From NCBI RefSeq assembly GCF_014838715.1, contig NZ_CP061947.1, forward strand, positions 5,570,001 to 5,634,000: a DNA stretch of 64,000 nt, read 5' to 3'. The notes beneath the pieces are model-generated. The model was not told the DNA's origin and searched no databases. It was given only the letters and a program-made list of their open reading frames with translations. Every line of letters starts with the position of its first letter. The stretch's first letter is position 1. Of this stretch, positions 1 to 7,567 are shown in pieces. This DNA comes from Algoriphagus sp. Y33. Its GTDB lineage: Bacteria; Bacteroidota; Bacteroidia; Cytophagales; Cyclobacteriaceae. The translations under genes were made by a program, and so were the position numbers.

Positions 1-203
1 ACGGCTGCCCATGTTGATCCATCGTATACTTGCCATATCGCCGGATTTTCAAAATTTCCCGAAGCAACTGTTCGGCAGGAACCGATTTCTTGACAAAATG
101 AAGTGTGGAAACATAGACACCAGAAAACAACTGCCGGGAATATGAAGTATATTCGGCATGGAAAAATTGCCTCTTGGGCTGATGTATGGCCCTGTCTTTC
201 CAT
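1..203 (-). CDS. N-terminus of a probable secreted protein, cut by the left edge
   Basis: An open minus-strand frame starts with ATG at 203-201 and runs off the left edge, giving about 67 visible codons. A hydrophobic stretch (FPAVVFWCLCF) lies near residues 23-33. It is followed by polar sequence and a segment reading GNFENPAIWQVYDGSTW. That pattern of G-N, P-x-x-W and Y-D-G-S-x-W resembles short repeats common at the start of secreted or surface proteins of Bacteroidota. A signal peptide is therefore plausible, but residues 1-18 before it look too polar, so the true start may be a non-ATG codon closer to the hydrophobic segment. The function is unknown. The gene would diverge from the DUF4105 gene at 247. 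I am only moderately sure it is real, because most of it lies outside the window. Confidence 0.4.
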   Translation of the reverse strand, partial: MERQGHTSAQEAIFPCRIYFIFPAVVFWCLCFHTSFCQEIGSCRTVASGNFENPAIWQVYDGSTWAA

Positions 204-246
204 CCAAAAAAAGGTATCTGAAAAAAGCGTTTATCAATTTAGTGAG

Positions 247-1434
247 ATGATTTTGAAAAAAACAGTTGTTAGTTTATTTTTTTTACTGACTGTCAGTGGT
301 TTGTGTCCTGTGATTGCAGATCAATACCAAATAAGTTTGCTTACTTGCGATCCGGGAGAGGAGATTTACAGCTCATTTGGCCATAGTGGAATAAGGGTGA
401 TTGACCTCACTACGGGCAGAGATATGGTATTCAACTACGGTACTTTTGACTTCGGCGCACCTAATTTTGTGTTGAATTTTGCCGGTGGCAGGCTTGATTA
501 TTATCTCTCTGTTTCCACTTTTGATCGCTTTATTGCAGAGTATGATTATTTTAACAGAAGTGTGCGGGAGCAAATTCTTGATCTCAATGAGCAGCAGAAA
601 TTGGATTTGATCAGATTTCTGGAGACAAATTATTTGCCTGAGAACAGAGCTTATCGCTACGATTTTTTCTTTGATAATTGCGCCACCAGAGTGAGGGACG
701 CTATCAGTGCAGTGCTGGGGGATCAGCTGGTCTGGCATGATGAGGAACAGGAAGCTGTGGATAAGAGCTTTCGTGAGCTGATCGATGAAATGGTCTATTA
801 TATGACTTGGTCCGATCTGGGGATTGATTTGGCATTGGGCTCCCGTCTAGACAGAGACGCTACACCGTTGGAAGAACAATTTTTGCCAAAATATGTTGAG
901 GGAGCCTTTTCGAGAGCAGAGATCCAAGGAGATGGTCCTTCCCGTCCGTTGGTAAAAGAAAGTAGGGCTATTTTGGATTTTGAAAAACCGGAAGGCTCTT
1001 TTGGAGCAGTCAACCCTTATTGGATCTTTTGGGTGGTAGCGATCATTTTTACAGTCCTCACCTTTGTAGGCTTCAAGAAGAAAAAGCTCTATATAGGTTT
1101 TGATGTGTCCTTATTTGGAATATTGGGGGTTATAGGCTTAGTGATGGCTTGGCTTTGGGTTTACTCATTGATTCCATCTACCAAGTGGAACTGGAATATT
1201 CTATGGGCTTTTCCGGGGCATCTGGTGTTGGCGCTGGCTTTGCTCAAAAAAACCGTTAAACCCTGGGTATTGCACTATTTGCTTTTTGCCTTGATCATGG
1301 CGGATGCGGCTGTGGTTTTCTGGATTTTGGGTTGGCAGTCTTTTCATCCCAGTCTTGTCCCCTTGCTTTTGGTAATTATTCTTAGGACGAACTATTTGTA
1401 TTATAATCTTGGGAAGTTTAAGAAGGTGAAATAA
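247..1434 (+). CDS. DUF4105 domain membrane protein
   Basis: This encodes a protein of 395 residues of the DUF4105 family. The family is widespread in Bacteroidota and its biochemical role is not settled. I chose ATG 247 because it opens directly on a signal peptide (MILKKTVVSLFFLLTVSGLC). The longer frame from 103 would bury that signal behind about 48 uncharacteristic residues. Visible family features are SFGHSGIRV near residue 42, NYGTFDFGAPNF soon after, and YDFFFDNCATR near residue 140, which carries the conserved Asn-Cys pair. After about residue 260 come four to five hydrophobic segments, so the protein probably has a periplasmic N-terminal domain and a membrane-embedded tail. A dispersed repeat copy lies just downstream. 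The family call is secure; the function is not. Confidence 0.85.
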   Translation: MILKKTVVSLFFLLTVSGLCPVIADQYQISLLTCDPGEEIYSSFGHSGIRVIDLTTGRDMVFNYGTFDFGAPNFVLNFAGGRLDYYLSVSTFDRFIAEYDYFNRSVREQILDLNEQQKLDLIRFLETNYLPENRAYRYDFFFDNCATRVRDAISAVLGDQLVWHDEEQEAVDKSFRELIDEMVYYMTWSDLGIDLALGSRLDRDATPLEEQFLPKYVEGAFSRAEIQGDGPSRPLVKESRAILDFEKPEGSFGAVNPYWIFWVVAIIFTVLTFVGFKKKKLYIGFDVSLFGILGVIGLVMAWLWVYSLIPSTKWNWNILWAFPGHLVLALALLKKTVKPWVLHYLLFALIMADAAVVFWILGWQSFHPSLVPLLLVIILRTNYLYYNLGKFKKVK

Positions 1435-1466
1435 TCTTTCGGCTTCGCACAAGGTGACACAGCATT

Positions 1467-1488
1467 GTCAGGTTGAGCGGAGTCGAAA
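1467..1488. repeat. Dispersed intergenic repeat, copy A
   Basis: The sequence GTCAGGTTGAGCGGAGTCGA starts here, in the gap between the DUF4105 gene and uvrB. A second copy with the same core, GTCANGTTGAGCGGA, lies at 33745-33763 inside an inverted-repeat element. Sequences of this kind are scattered between genes in many Bacteroidota genomes. The role is unknown. Confidence 0.5.
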
Positions 1489-1580
1489 CCCTTTTTCCTC
1501 AATCAGTCTCCCTATAGAAATTCTTTCTTAATCAAACTTTTGCATAGGGGATTGGTGTTGGGTATTTTCGGACACAACAT

Positions 1581-3623
1581 ATGGAATTCAAACTTACCTC
1601 AGATTATCAACCTACAGGCGATCAGCCGAAAGCTATAGAACAGCTGACCGCAGGTGTGAATAATGGCGATCAGGCGCAGGTTTTGCTAGGTGTGACAGGT
1701 TCAGGCAAAACGTTTACTGTAGCCAATCTGATTCAGCAGACGCAGAAGCCAACCCTGGTCCTAAGTCATAACAAGACCTTAGCGGCTCAGCTATATGGAG
1801 AGTTCAAGCAGTTTTTCCCTGAAAATGCCGTCGAATACTTTATTTCTTACTACGATTATTATCAGCCGGAAGCATTTATCCCTACTTCGGGGACTTATAT
1901 AGAGAAGGATCTTTCGATCAACGAGGAGATTGAGAAACTTCGGTTGAGTGCTTCTTCGGCATTACTGACAGGACGTAGAGATGTGATCGTGGTGGCATCT
2001 GTATCCTGTATTTATGGTATAGGAAATCCCGATGAGTTCGGAAAAAATGTCATAAGACTTCAGGAAGGAGATAGAATTCCAAGGAATCAGTTTCTTTTCA
2101 AGCTCGTAGATATTTTATATAGCAGAACCCAGCATGAGCTGACACGGGGAACTTTTCGGGTGAAAGGAGATACAGTGGATATCTTTGTAGCTTATGCGGA
2201 TTGGGGATACAGGATTTTCTTCTGGGGAGATGAGATCGAGGCGATTCAGCGTTTTGATCCGGCTACAGGCAAAAAACTAAATGACGAAAAGATCATCTCG
2301 ATATTTCCTGCCAATTTATTTGTAACAGGTAAGGATACATTGCAAACTGCCATTCATGAAATACAACATGACATGGTGGATCAGGTAAATTTCTTTGAAA
2401 GAGAAGGTCGTTTCGCTGAGGCAAAACGGCTTCAGGAACGAACAGAATTCGATCTGGAAATGATGCGTGAACTGGGCTACTGTTCTGGGGTGGAGAATTA
2501 CTCAAGGTATTTTGACAGAAGAGCCCCCGGAGCGAGACCATTCTGCCTGATAGATTATTTTCCGGATGATTTTCTGTTAGTTGTAGATGAAAGCCATGTG
2601 ACTTTACCGCAGGTACGTGCCATGTGGGGCGGTGATAGATCCAGAAAAGTCAACTTGGTGGATTTTGGTTTTAGACTTCCTTCAGCATTGGATAATCGGC
2701 CTTTGAAGTTCGAGGAATTTCAAGAACTAACCAATCAGGTGATCTACGTATCTGCTACTCCGGCGGATTATGAATTGTCGTTGACAGAAGGAGTGGTGGT
2801 AGAGCAAATCATACGCCCAACGGGGCTTTTGGATCCGACCATTGAAGTGAGACCAAGTCAAAATCAGATTGATGATCTGCTGGAGGAAATAGACCAGACA
2901 ATTAAAGCTGGGGCGAGAACACTGGTGACTACATTGACAAAACGGATGGCTGAAGAACTTCAGAAATTCCTTGAAAGGGCAGGCGTGAAGTCCCGGTATA
3001 TACACTCCGAGGTGAAGACTCTGGATCGGGTGGAGATCTTGCGTGAATTACGTCTGGGGATCTTTGATGTACTAGTGGGGGTGAATTTGCTGAGAGAAGG
3101 ATTGGATCTACCGGAAGTCTCTCTGGTGGCAATTCTTGATGCTGACAAGGAAGGTTTCTTGAGAAATGAACGTAGCCTGGTGCAGACTATCGGACGTGCA
3201 GCCCGTAATTCTGAAGGACGGGTGATTATGTATGCGGATAAAATCACCCATTCTATGCAATTGGCGATTGATGAGACGAAAAGAAGGCGGGCAATACAGA
3301 TTGAATACAATACCGAACATGGTATCACGCCTACTACGGTAGTGAAATCCCATGATAAAATCATGGGCCAGACCAAGGTGGCGGATTCAAAGAAAAACGC
3401 AAAGTTCTATGCCGAACCTATGCCAGGCGAAGAAAGAATGGTAGCAGACCCTGTGGTGCAATACTTAAGTAAGGATAAGCTGGAGAAGCTGATTCAGCAA
3501 ACACAGAAGCTGATGGAGAAAGCCGCAAAGGAACTAAATTTCATGGAAGCTGCACGCCTTCGGGACGAATGGCAATCCCAAAAATCCAGATTGGAACAAT
3601 TGAATCGGGGAGTAAGCAAGTAG
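1581..3623 (+). CDS. uvrB: Excinuclease ABC subunit B
   Basis: UvrB is the damage-verifying helicase-like subunit of UvrABC nucleotide excision repair in the cytoplasm. It receives the damaged site from UvrA and recruits UvrC for incision. The protein has 680 residues, the normal family length. It shows Walker A GVTGSGKT at residues 37-44, the beta-hairpin region [10 protein letters not shown] near residue 92 that clamps DNA, the DESH motif II near residue 338, and helicase motif [11 protein letters not shown] near residue 540. A C-terminal UVR motif near residues 640-675 ([17 protein letters not shown]) contacts UvrC. The ATG at 1581 gives the canonical N-terminus. The gene appears to stand alone, with about 150 bp upstream and 200 bp downstream free of genes. 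Confidence 0.98.
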   Translation: MEFKLTSDYQPTGDQPKAIEQLTAGVNNGDQAQVLLGVTGSGKTFTVANLIQQTQKPTLVLSHNKTLAAQLYGEFKQFFPENAVEYFISYYDYYQPEAFIPTSGTYIEKDLSINEEIEKLRLSASSALLTGRRDVIVVASVSCIYGIGNPDEFGKNVIRLQEGDRIPRNQFLFKLVDILYSRTQHELTRGTFRVKGDTVDIFVAYADWGYRIFFWGDEIEAIQRFDPATGKKLNDEKIISIFPANLFVTGKDTLQTAIHEIQHDMVDQVNFFEREGRFAEAKRLQERTEFDLEMMRELGYCSGVENYSRYFDRRAPGARPFCLIDYFPDDFLLVVDESHVTLPQVRAMWGGDRSRKVNLVDFGFRLPSALDNRPLKFEEFQELTNQVIYVSATPADYELSLTEGVVVEQIIRPTGLLDPTIEVRPSQNQIDDLLEEIDQTIKAGARTLVTTLTKRMAEELQKFLERAGVKSRYIHSEVKTLDRVEILRELRLGIFDVLVGVNLLREGLDLPEVSLVAILDADKEGFLRNERSLVQTIGRAARNSEGRVIMYADKITHSMQLAIDETKRRRAIQIEYNTEHGITPTTVVKSHDKIMGQTKVADSKKNAKFYAEPMPGEERMVADPVVQYLSKDKLEKLIQQTQKLMEKAAKELNFMEAARLRDEWQSQKSRLEQLNRGVSK

Positions 3624-3825
3624 GGAGCTTTACCGCATAGGCTGCCAGAGATATGCAAAGTGCGCTATTGAGTTTGTGTTACTGGTCCGGATGTATAAAG
3701 TGGACGGTTTATATATTTATTTCTTCTTCCTCTGATCATTACTAGAGAGGCTAGTTGCTCCTTTTACTAACATTCCCAATCTTAAACCGTTCATTCATCA
3801 TCATTTCTACTGAAAATTTACAAAA

Positions 3826-4470
3826 ATGACGCTGCAGGATGTGAGGGTACTCGCTGCCAGAGGTGAGGGGCTGAGAATCGAATTTAAGAAGAAAGCGGCT
3901 TTTCCCGAGAAAATTGTCCGTGAACTGATTGCCTTCGCCAATACCTCGGGAGGAGATCTGCTGATAGGAGTGGAGGATGATGGGACTGTGAGCGGTCAGC
4001 GCTACATAGAAGAGGAGATTTTTGTGATGGAAAAGGCCATTAAGGAGCTTGTTTTTCCAAGGTTGGAATACGAGTTGTATTCACTGAAATTAAATGAGAA
4101 GAAGGGTGTGGCAATCTTCACGGTTCCGGTAAGTGCCCAGCGTCCACATTATCTTAAAGAGAAAGACAGAAAGCAGGCTTTCATCCGTGTGGCGGACCGC
4201 TCTGTGAAGGCGAGTAGGGAGGTATGGGAGATTTTGAGGAGAGGAAAAACTCCCAGAGATATGGTTTTTACTTATGGGAGAAATGAAGAAATCCTAATGA
4301 AGGCTCTTGACGAGTCCGATAAAATCACACTCAATGAATTTGCTAAGTTGGCCAATCTGTCAAGATTTATGGCATCCAAAACATTGGTCCGGTTGGTTCT
4401 GGCCAATGTGCTTCAGATTCACCCTCAGGAATCTGCCGATTATTTTACGCTGAAAGATTCGGGAGTTTAA
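3826..4470 (+). CDS. AlbA_2 (Schlafen-type) domain putative DNA-binding protein
   Basis: This is a protein of 214 residues. Its N-terminal half (about residues 8-130) matches the AlbA_2/divergent AAA_4 fold. The signatures are GEGLRIEFKKK, the IVRELIAFANTSGGDLLIGV block, and the later RPHYLKEKDRKQAFIRVADRS segment. The C-terminal part (about residues 150-210) looks like a winged helix. Members of this family are mostly transcription regulators or nucleic-acid binding proteins, but the target here cannot be deduced. Its last 26 bases overlap the 3' end of the convergent gene at 4445-5377. The ATG at 3826 is the natural start. Confidence 0.75.
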   Translation: MTLQDVRVLAARGEGLRIEFKKKAAFPEKIVRELIAFANTSGGDLLIGVEDDGTVSGQRYIEEEIFVMEKAIKELVFPRLEYELYSLKLNEKKGVAIFTVPVSAQRPHYLKEKDRKQAFIRVADRSVKASREVWEILRRGKTPRDMVFTYGRNEEILMKALDESDKITLNEFAKLANLSRFMASKTLVRLVLANVLQIHPQESADYFTLKDSGV

Positions 4471-5377
4471 TTCCTGTCCTTTCCATAAATCCCACATTCC
4501 CCTGTAACCCGCCGGAATGGATCATCAGGATTTTTGAGTTTTCGGAGAAATAATCCTTTTGGATCAAGTCCCAGGTTCCAAATGCCATTTTACCTGTGTA
4601 AACCGGATCCAGCACTATTCCAAAAGCCTCATAAAACCATCGGATGAAATCGATTAATTCTTGGGTGTATTTGGCGTAGCCTCTAAAGTGGTAATTGGTA
4701 AAAATCTCATACGATCCTTGGCTGACCAGACGGTATTCACCAATCAGATCAGAGATTTCCGTACGTATAAATTCACCTTTTAGAGAAGAGAAACCAAGCA
4801 GCTTTTGGTTACTGGACAGTGAAGAATATAGCCCTGAAAAAGTACCTCCTGTACCGATTGATGAGCAGATGTGGGAGAATTGACGATCTTCCAAACCTAG
4901 AATCGTTTGGGTTCCTTTTATGGCCAGTTCATTGGTTCCTCCTTCAGGAATCAGGTAGAAATCTCCGAATTTTTCTTTCAGACCCGCTATAAATGCAGGT
5001 TCTGCTTTATTTCTGTAGGCAGTTCTGTCAATAAAGTGTAGGTGCATGCCAAGCCTTTCGGCGTGCACCAGCGTGGCATTGAGAGGTTCTGTCCGTTCTC
5101 CCCGTATAATGCCGATGGCTTGAAGGTTTTCAGCTTTCGCAGCTTCTGAGGTGGCGAAGATATGATTTGAAAATGCCCCTCCGAAGGTCAGAATCTTGGT
5201 TTTTCTTTCTTTTTTAGCTTGCTCCAGATTGTATTTAAGCTTGAAGAATTTGTTTCCGGAAATGTCTGGGTGCACCAAATCCAAACGCTTAATGGCCAGT
5301 TTAATTCCTTTTTCTACAAGGATAGGATGGTTAATGAATTGGATTGGGACTGGATTTGGAAGAAGCATTTGTGGCAC
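4445..5377 (-). CDS. PLP-dependent 1-aminocyclopropane-1-carboxylate deaminase/D-cysteine desulfhydrase-like enzyme
   Basis: This cytosolic enzyme of 310 residues belongs to fold-type II PLP enzymes (tryptophan synthase beta superfamily). The Schiff-base lysine is predicted at K43 in SGNKFFKLKYN. The following block LTFGGAFSNHIFATS and the phosphate-binding SSIGTGGTFSGL loop are both present. Family members either open the ACC ring or release H2S from D-cysteine. The sequence alone does not separate these two activities, and Bacteroidota members are usually annotated with the paired name. The protein is slightly shorter than characterised enzymes of about 330 residues. It overlaps the convergent AlbA_2 gene by 26 bases and diverges from the RluD-like gene across only 49 bases. 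Confidence 0.85.
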   Translation of the reverse strand: MPQMLLPNPVPIQFINHPILVEKGIKLAIKRLDLVHPDISGNKFFKLKYNLEQAKKERKTKILTFGGAFSNHIFATSEAAKAENLQAIGIIRGERTEPLNATLVHAERLGMHLHFIDRTAYRNKAEPAFIAGLKEKFGDFYLIPEGGTNELAIKGTQTILGLEDRQFSHICSSIGTGGTFSGLYSSLSSNQKLLGFSSLKGEFIRTEISDLIGEYRLVSQGSYEIFTNYHFRGYAKYTQELIDFIRWFYEAFGIVLDPVYTGKMAFGTWDLIQKDYFSENSKILMIHSGGLQGNVGFMERTGIKLPNLSA

Positions 5378-5414
5378 TTTTTTACAGAAGTGCTAAAGTT
5401 AAGCTTGATAAGCT

Positions 5415-5422
5415 TATTTTTG
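5415..5422 (+). promoter_or_regulatory. Bacteroidota -7 promoter box upstream of the RluD-like gene
   Basis: TATTTTTG matches the Bacteroidota sigma-ABfr -7 consensus TAnnTTTG. It ends only four bases before the ATG at 5427, so transcription would begin at or near the start codon. No clear -33 TTG lies at the usual 19-21 base spacing, so this is a candidate only. Confidence 0.4.
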
Positions 5423-5426
5423 CAGC

Positions 5427-6461
5427 ATGAGCATGCAAGCAGACGAAGATTTTGATGAGGAAGAGTTAGAACTTTATGAACATTACAAATTTGTAATTGA
5501 CAAAGGACAGACTCCAACTAGGATTGATAAATTCTTGACAGACAAAATAGCCTTTGCCACCCGAAATAAAATCCAACAGGCCATAGATGCAGGTGCGATC
5601 CAGGTAAATGGGGAGTCAATCAAAGGTAGCTACAAAGTAAAGCCGCTGGATGACATCCGTGTGCTGATGGGTAAGCCGCCACGTGATACAGAGGTGGTTC
5701 CCGAAGATATTCCGCTGGATATAGTCTATGAAGATGAGCATCTGTTAGTGGTGAATAAACCTGCGGGAATGGTAGTCCATCCTGCTCATGGCAACTGGAC
5801 GGGTACTTTGGTGAACGCTTTGGTGTTTTATTTTCAGAATCTCCCGGAGATGAAAGGTAATGAAGGGAGGCCTGGATTGGTGCACCGCATCGATAAGGAT
5901 ACTTCGGGGCTGCTTGTGATAGCCAAATCTGAAGAGACCATGACCCATTTGGCATCGCAATTTTTCCGCCATACGATAGAGCGGACTTATTTGGCACTGG
6001 TGTGGGGAGAGATGGAAGAGGATGAAGGTACAGTGGTCGGAAATGTAGGCAGGAGTGCCAAAAACAGAAAGATAATGGACGTATTTCCGGACGGAAGTCA
6101 GGGTAAACATGCGGTGACCCATTGGAAAGTATTGGATAGGCTGCGCTATGTGTCGCTGATTCAATGCAATCTGGAAACCGGGCGAACACATCAAATCCGG
6201 GCCCACATGAAGTATTTGGGGCATCCGCTTTTCAACGATGCAACCTATGGTGGGGATAAAATACGGAAGGGGACTCAGTTTTCTAAGTATAAGACCTTTG
6301 TCCACAATGCGTTTAATCTTTTGCCAAGACAGGCATTACATGCAAAGTCTTTGGGTTTCATACATCCTGTGACCAAGGAAAAACTATATTTTGAAGCTCC
6401 GCTTCCGGAAGATTTTCAGACGGTTTTGGACAAATGGGAAAATTATGTACACTTCGAATAG
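5427..6461 (+). CDS. rluD: RluA/RluD-family 23S rRNA pseudouridine synthase
   Basis: This enzyme converts uridines in 23S rRNA to pseudouridine. The protein has 344 residues. An S4 RNA-binding domain occupies about residues 30-80 (TRIDKFLTDKI onward) and the catalytic domain about 95-330. The catalytic aspartate is D156 in HRIDKDTSGLLV, and the GRTHQIRAHM motif near residue 250 is also present. The S4 domain and overall length fit RluD more than RluA or RluC, but Bacteroidota carry several paralogues, so the symbol is tentative. Two ATGs lie close together at 5427 and 5433, and either could be used. The first leaves almost no leader if the -7 box at 5415 is real. Confidence 0.88.
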   Translation: MSMQADEDFDEEELELYEHYKFVIDKGQTPTRIDKFLTDKIAFATRNKIQQAIDAGAIQVNGESIKGSYKVKPLDDIRVLMGKPPRDTEVVPEDIPLDIVYEDEHLLVVNKPAGMVVHPAHGNWTGTLVNALVFYFQNLPEMKGNEGRPGLVHRIDKDTSGLLVIAKSEETMTHLASQFFRHTIERTYLALVWGEMEEDEGTVVGNVGRSAKNRKIMDVFPDGSQGKHAVTHWKVLDRLRYVSLIQCNLETGRTHQIRAHMKYLGHPLFNDATYGGDKIRKGTQFSKYKTFVHNAFNLLPRQALHAKSLGFIHPVTKEKLYFEAPLPEDFQTVLDKWENYVHFE

Positions 6462-6767
6462 GGTGTTGATATTGCTGATTGAGTAATTTTAGGACTAAAA
6501 GAATGCGTTTTTCGTAATAAAAAGACCATTTCAAGGCTGTTTTCGCAATATTTGGGTCTTCCATTGAAAAATAGTCAATATTTGGTACAATACTAAACTC
6601 ATTTTTAACGATACGGTATATTTCAAACGATTTCATTAAAAAAACTGTAAAAATTCAGTTTTATTTTTGAATTATTTTTAATAAACAAACCGACCTGCTA
6701 TATTTGAATCATACAAAGAGAGCAAACAAACGGTAAGCACTCAAAATACATTGAAATTACACTACAC
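6462..6767. other. AT-rich intergenic stretch upstream of tRNA-like gene 1
   Basis: No convincing gene lies here. The stretch is strongly AT-rich around 6600-6700. The only ORF is a minus-strand frame that starts at 6636 and runs into the rluD coding region, and I judge it spurious. A TATATTTG box at 6699-6706 may serve the downstream tRNA-like gene. Confidence 0.5.
6699..6706 (+). promoter_or_regulatory. Candidate -7 promoter box for tRNA-like gene 1
   Basis: TATATTTG matches the Bacteroidota -7 consensus TAnnTTTG. It lies about 60 bases before the mature 5' end predicted for the tRNA-like gene at 6768, so the precursor would carry a leader of roughly 55 bases. No well-spaced -33 TTG was found. 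Confidence 0.35.
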
Positions 6768-6892
6768 TGTAGGATGTTGAAATTGGCAGACAAGCCCTCC
6801 TGTCTCGGGGGTGGAGGTCATAGGATAAAGCATTTAGCGAGCTCGTAAATTTGCCTAACTACTCCGTGGAGGTTCGAATCCTTCTCCTACAG
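6768..6892 (+). tRNA. tRNA-like gene 1: Leu-type class II body, GUC anticodon, 56-nt variable arm
   Basis: The 125 bases fold as a complete tRNA cloverleaf. The acceptor stem TGTAGGA (6768-6774) pairs perfectly with TCCTACA (6885-6891), followed by discriminator G at 6892 and no encoded CCA. The D arm TTG-AAATTGGCAGA-CAA (6777-6793) is typical of bacterial tRNA-Leu. The anticodon arm is CCCTC-CTGTCTC-GGGGG with anticodon GTC at 6802-6804. The T arm GGAGG-TTCGAAT-CCTTC (6868-6884) has a canonical loop. Between anticodon stem and T stem lies an oversized variable arm, 6812-6867. It closes with GGAG/CTCC and contains boxes AGGATAAAGC (6822-6831) and TTGCCTAACT (6851-6860) shared with the second copy. 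The anticodon loop is that of tRNA-Asp except U37 in place of a purine. It could be a functional non-standard tRNA, a regulatory decoy or a degenerate relic. Confidence 0.75.
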
Positions 6893-6923
6893 CAGGTTAT
6901 TTTGGGTTTATTGTTAATTGACT

Positions 6924-6956
6924 AAAACCATGAAATTTTGTTTCATGGTTTTTTTT
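6924..6956 (+). terminator. Intrinsic terminator after tRNA-like gene 1
   Basis: AAAACCATGAAA and TTTCATGGTTTT pair around the loop TTTTG and run into a T tract. This is a textbook Rho-independent terminator about 30 bases past the tRNA-like 3' end, and it supports the gene being transcribed as an independent unit. Confidence 0.85.
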
Positions 6957-7339
6957 ATGCCCTTTTTAAATTTGGTTTCTTTTTTAATTTGGAACTTCGA
7001 GACTTTTTCCCAATAAGATTTTGTATAAATGTACACTGGCTATATTAATGAATTAGTAATTATGATATTGAATTGGGTCTGAAAATTAGTATAATGATAT
7101 TTTTATTGACTAATTGATATAAATACTGTAAAAAAAATAATTAAATGTTATTATAATTTTAATAAACGATTGGTATTTCTAATTTTGACCCAGCAAAATT
7201 TATATCTGTCGGGATTTGCTTCCTTCGGTATTTATGAAACCTTGCTTTCTCAGACCTATTGAACCTTTGTGTTTCTATACTAGCTAGCTAGAGTGAGGCA
7301 TCAGCTTGCCGGCAAAAGGCCGGTAGTATTAAGTATCAT
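6957..7339. other. AT-rich intergenic stretch between the two tRNA-like genes
   Basis: No ORF of coding character is visible. The stretch is very AT-rich between about 7020 and 7200. A small hairpin CCGGC-AAAAG-GCCGG lies at about 7309-7323, just before tRNA-like gene 2, and a GCTAGCTAGCTAG-like run lies near 7281-7292. Any promoter for the second tRNA-like gene must be here, but I could not pick one out. Confidence 0.5.
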
Positions 7340-7486
7340 TGTAGGATGTTGAAACTGGCAGACAAGCCCTCCTGTCTCGGGGGTGGGGATCCTGCCCCGA
7401 TAACTATCGGGGTCGGAAGGATAAAGCGTAATTCTACCGGACTATTGCCTAACTGCCCCGTGGAGGTTCGAATCCTTCTCCTACAG
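7340..7486 (+). tRNA. tRNA-like gene 2: same body, GUC anticodon, 78-nt variable arm
   Basis: This 147-base copy has the same acceptor stem (7340-7346 with 7479-7485), discriminator G 7486, D arm, anticodon arm (GTC at 7374-7376) and T arm (7462-7478) as the gene at 6768. The first 45 bases differ at one D-loop position only. The variable arm (7384-7461) is even longer. It closes with GGGG (7385-7388) and CCCC (7456-7459). It contains an extra perfect hairpin CCCCGAT-AACT-ATCGGGG (7395-7412) and keeps the shared boxes AGGATAAAGC (7418-7427) and TTGCCTAACT (7445-7454). Conservation of body and boxes while the arm changes argues that the structure is under selection. A strong terminator follows at once. 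Amino-acid identity and function are unknown. Confidence 0.75.
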
Positions 7487-7491
7487 CATAG

Positions 7492-7520
7492 AAAAAGCAG
7501 CACATTAGTGCTGCTTTTTT
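7492..7520 (+). terminator. Intrinsic terminator after tRNA-like gene 2
   Basis: AAAAAGCAGCAC and GTGCTGCTTTTTT form a long stem around the loop ATTA and end in a T tract, only a few bases beyond the tRNA-like 3' end. Confidence 0.88.
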
Positions 7521-7524
7521 CGTT

Positions 7525-7532
7525 TACATTTG
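7525..7532 (+). promoter_or_regulatory. Candidate -7 promoter box for the AsmA-like gene
   Basis: TACATTTG matches TAnnTTTG. It lies between the terminator ending at 7520 and the start codon at 7568, where a promoter is required if the terminator is efficient. No clear -33 element is seen. Confidence 0.4.
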
Positions 7533-7567
7533 TCGTTAAATGCCTATTTTAGACAAAAACCAACTGA

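Noticed and set aside
6358..6636. Minus-strand ORF of 92 codons over the 3' end of the RluD-like gene and the AT-rich gap
   Set aside because: It overlaps a secure gene by about 100 bases in antisense, has no recognisable family features and lies partly in AT-rich DNA. A short real gene cannot be fully excluded.
6768..6892. Ordinary tRNA-Leu, or a tRNA with a group I intron
   Set aside because: The anticodon loop is complete and reads GUC, not a Leu anticodon. The extra sequence lies in the variable arm, not in the anticodon loop, and is too short for a group I intron.
7346..7552. Plus-strand ORF across tRNA-like gene 2
   Set aside because: It runs through the structured tRNA body and the terminator. 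The conserved RNA fold explains the sequence better than a protein.
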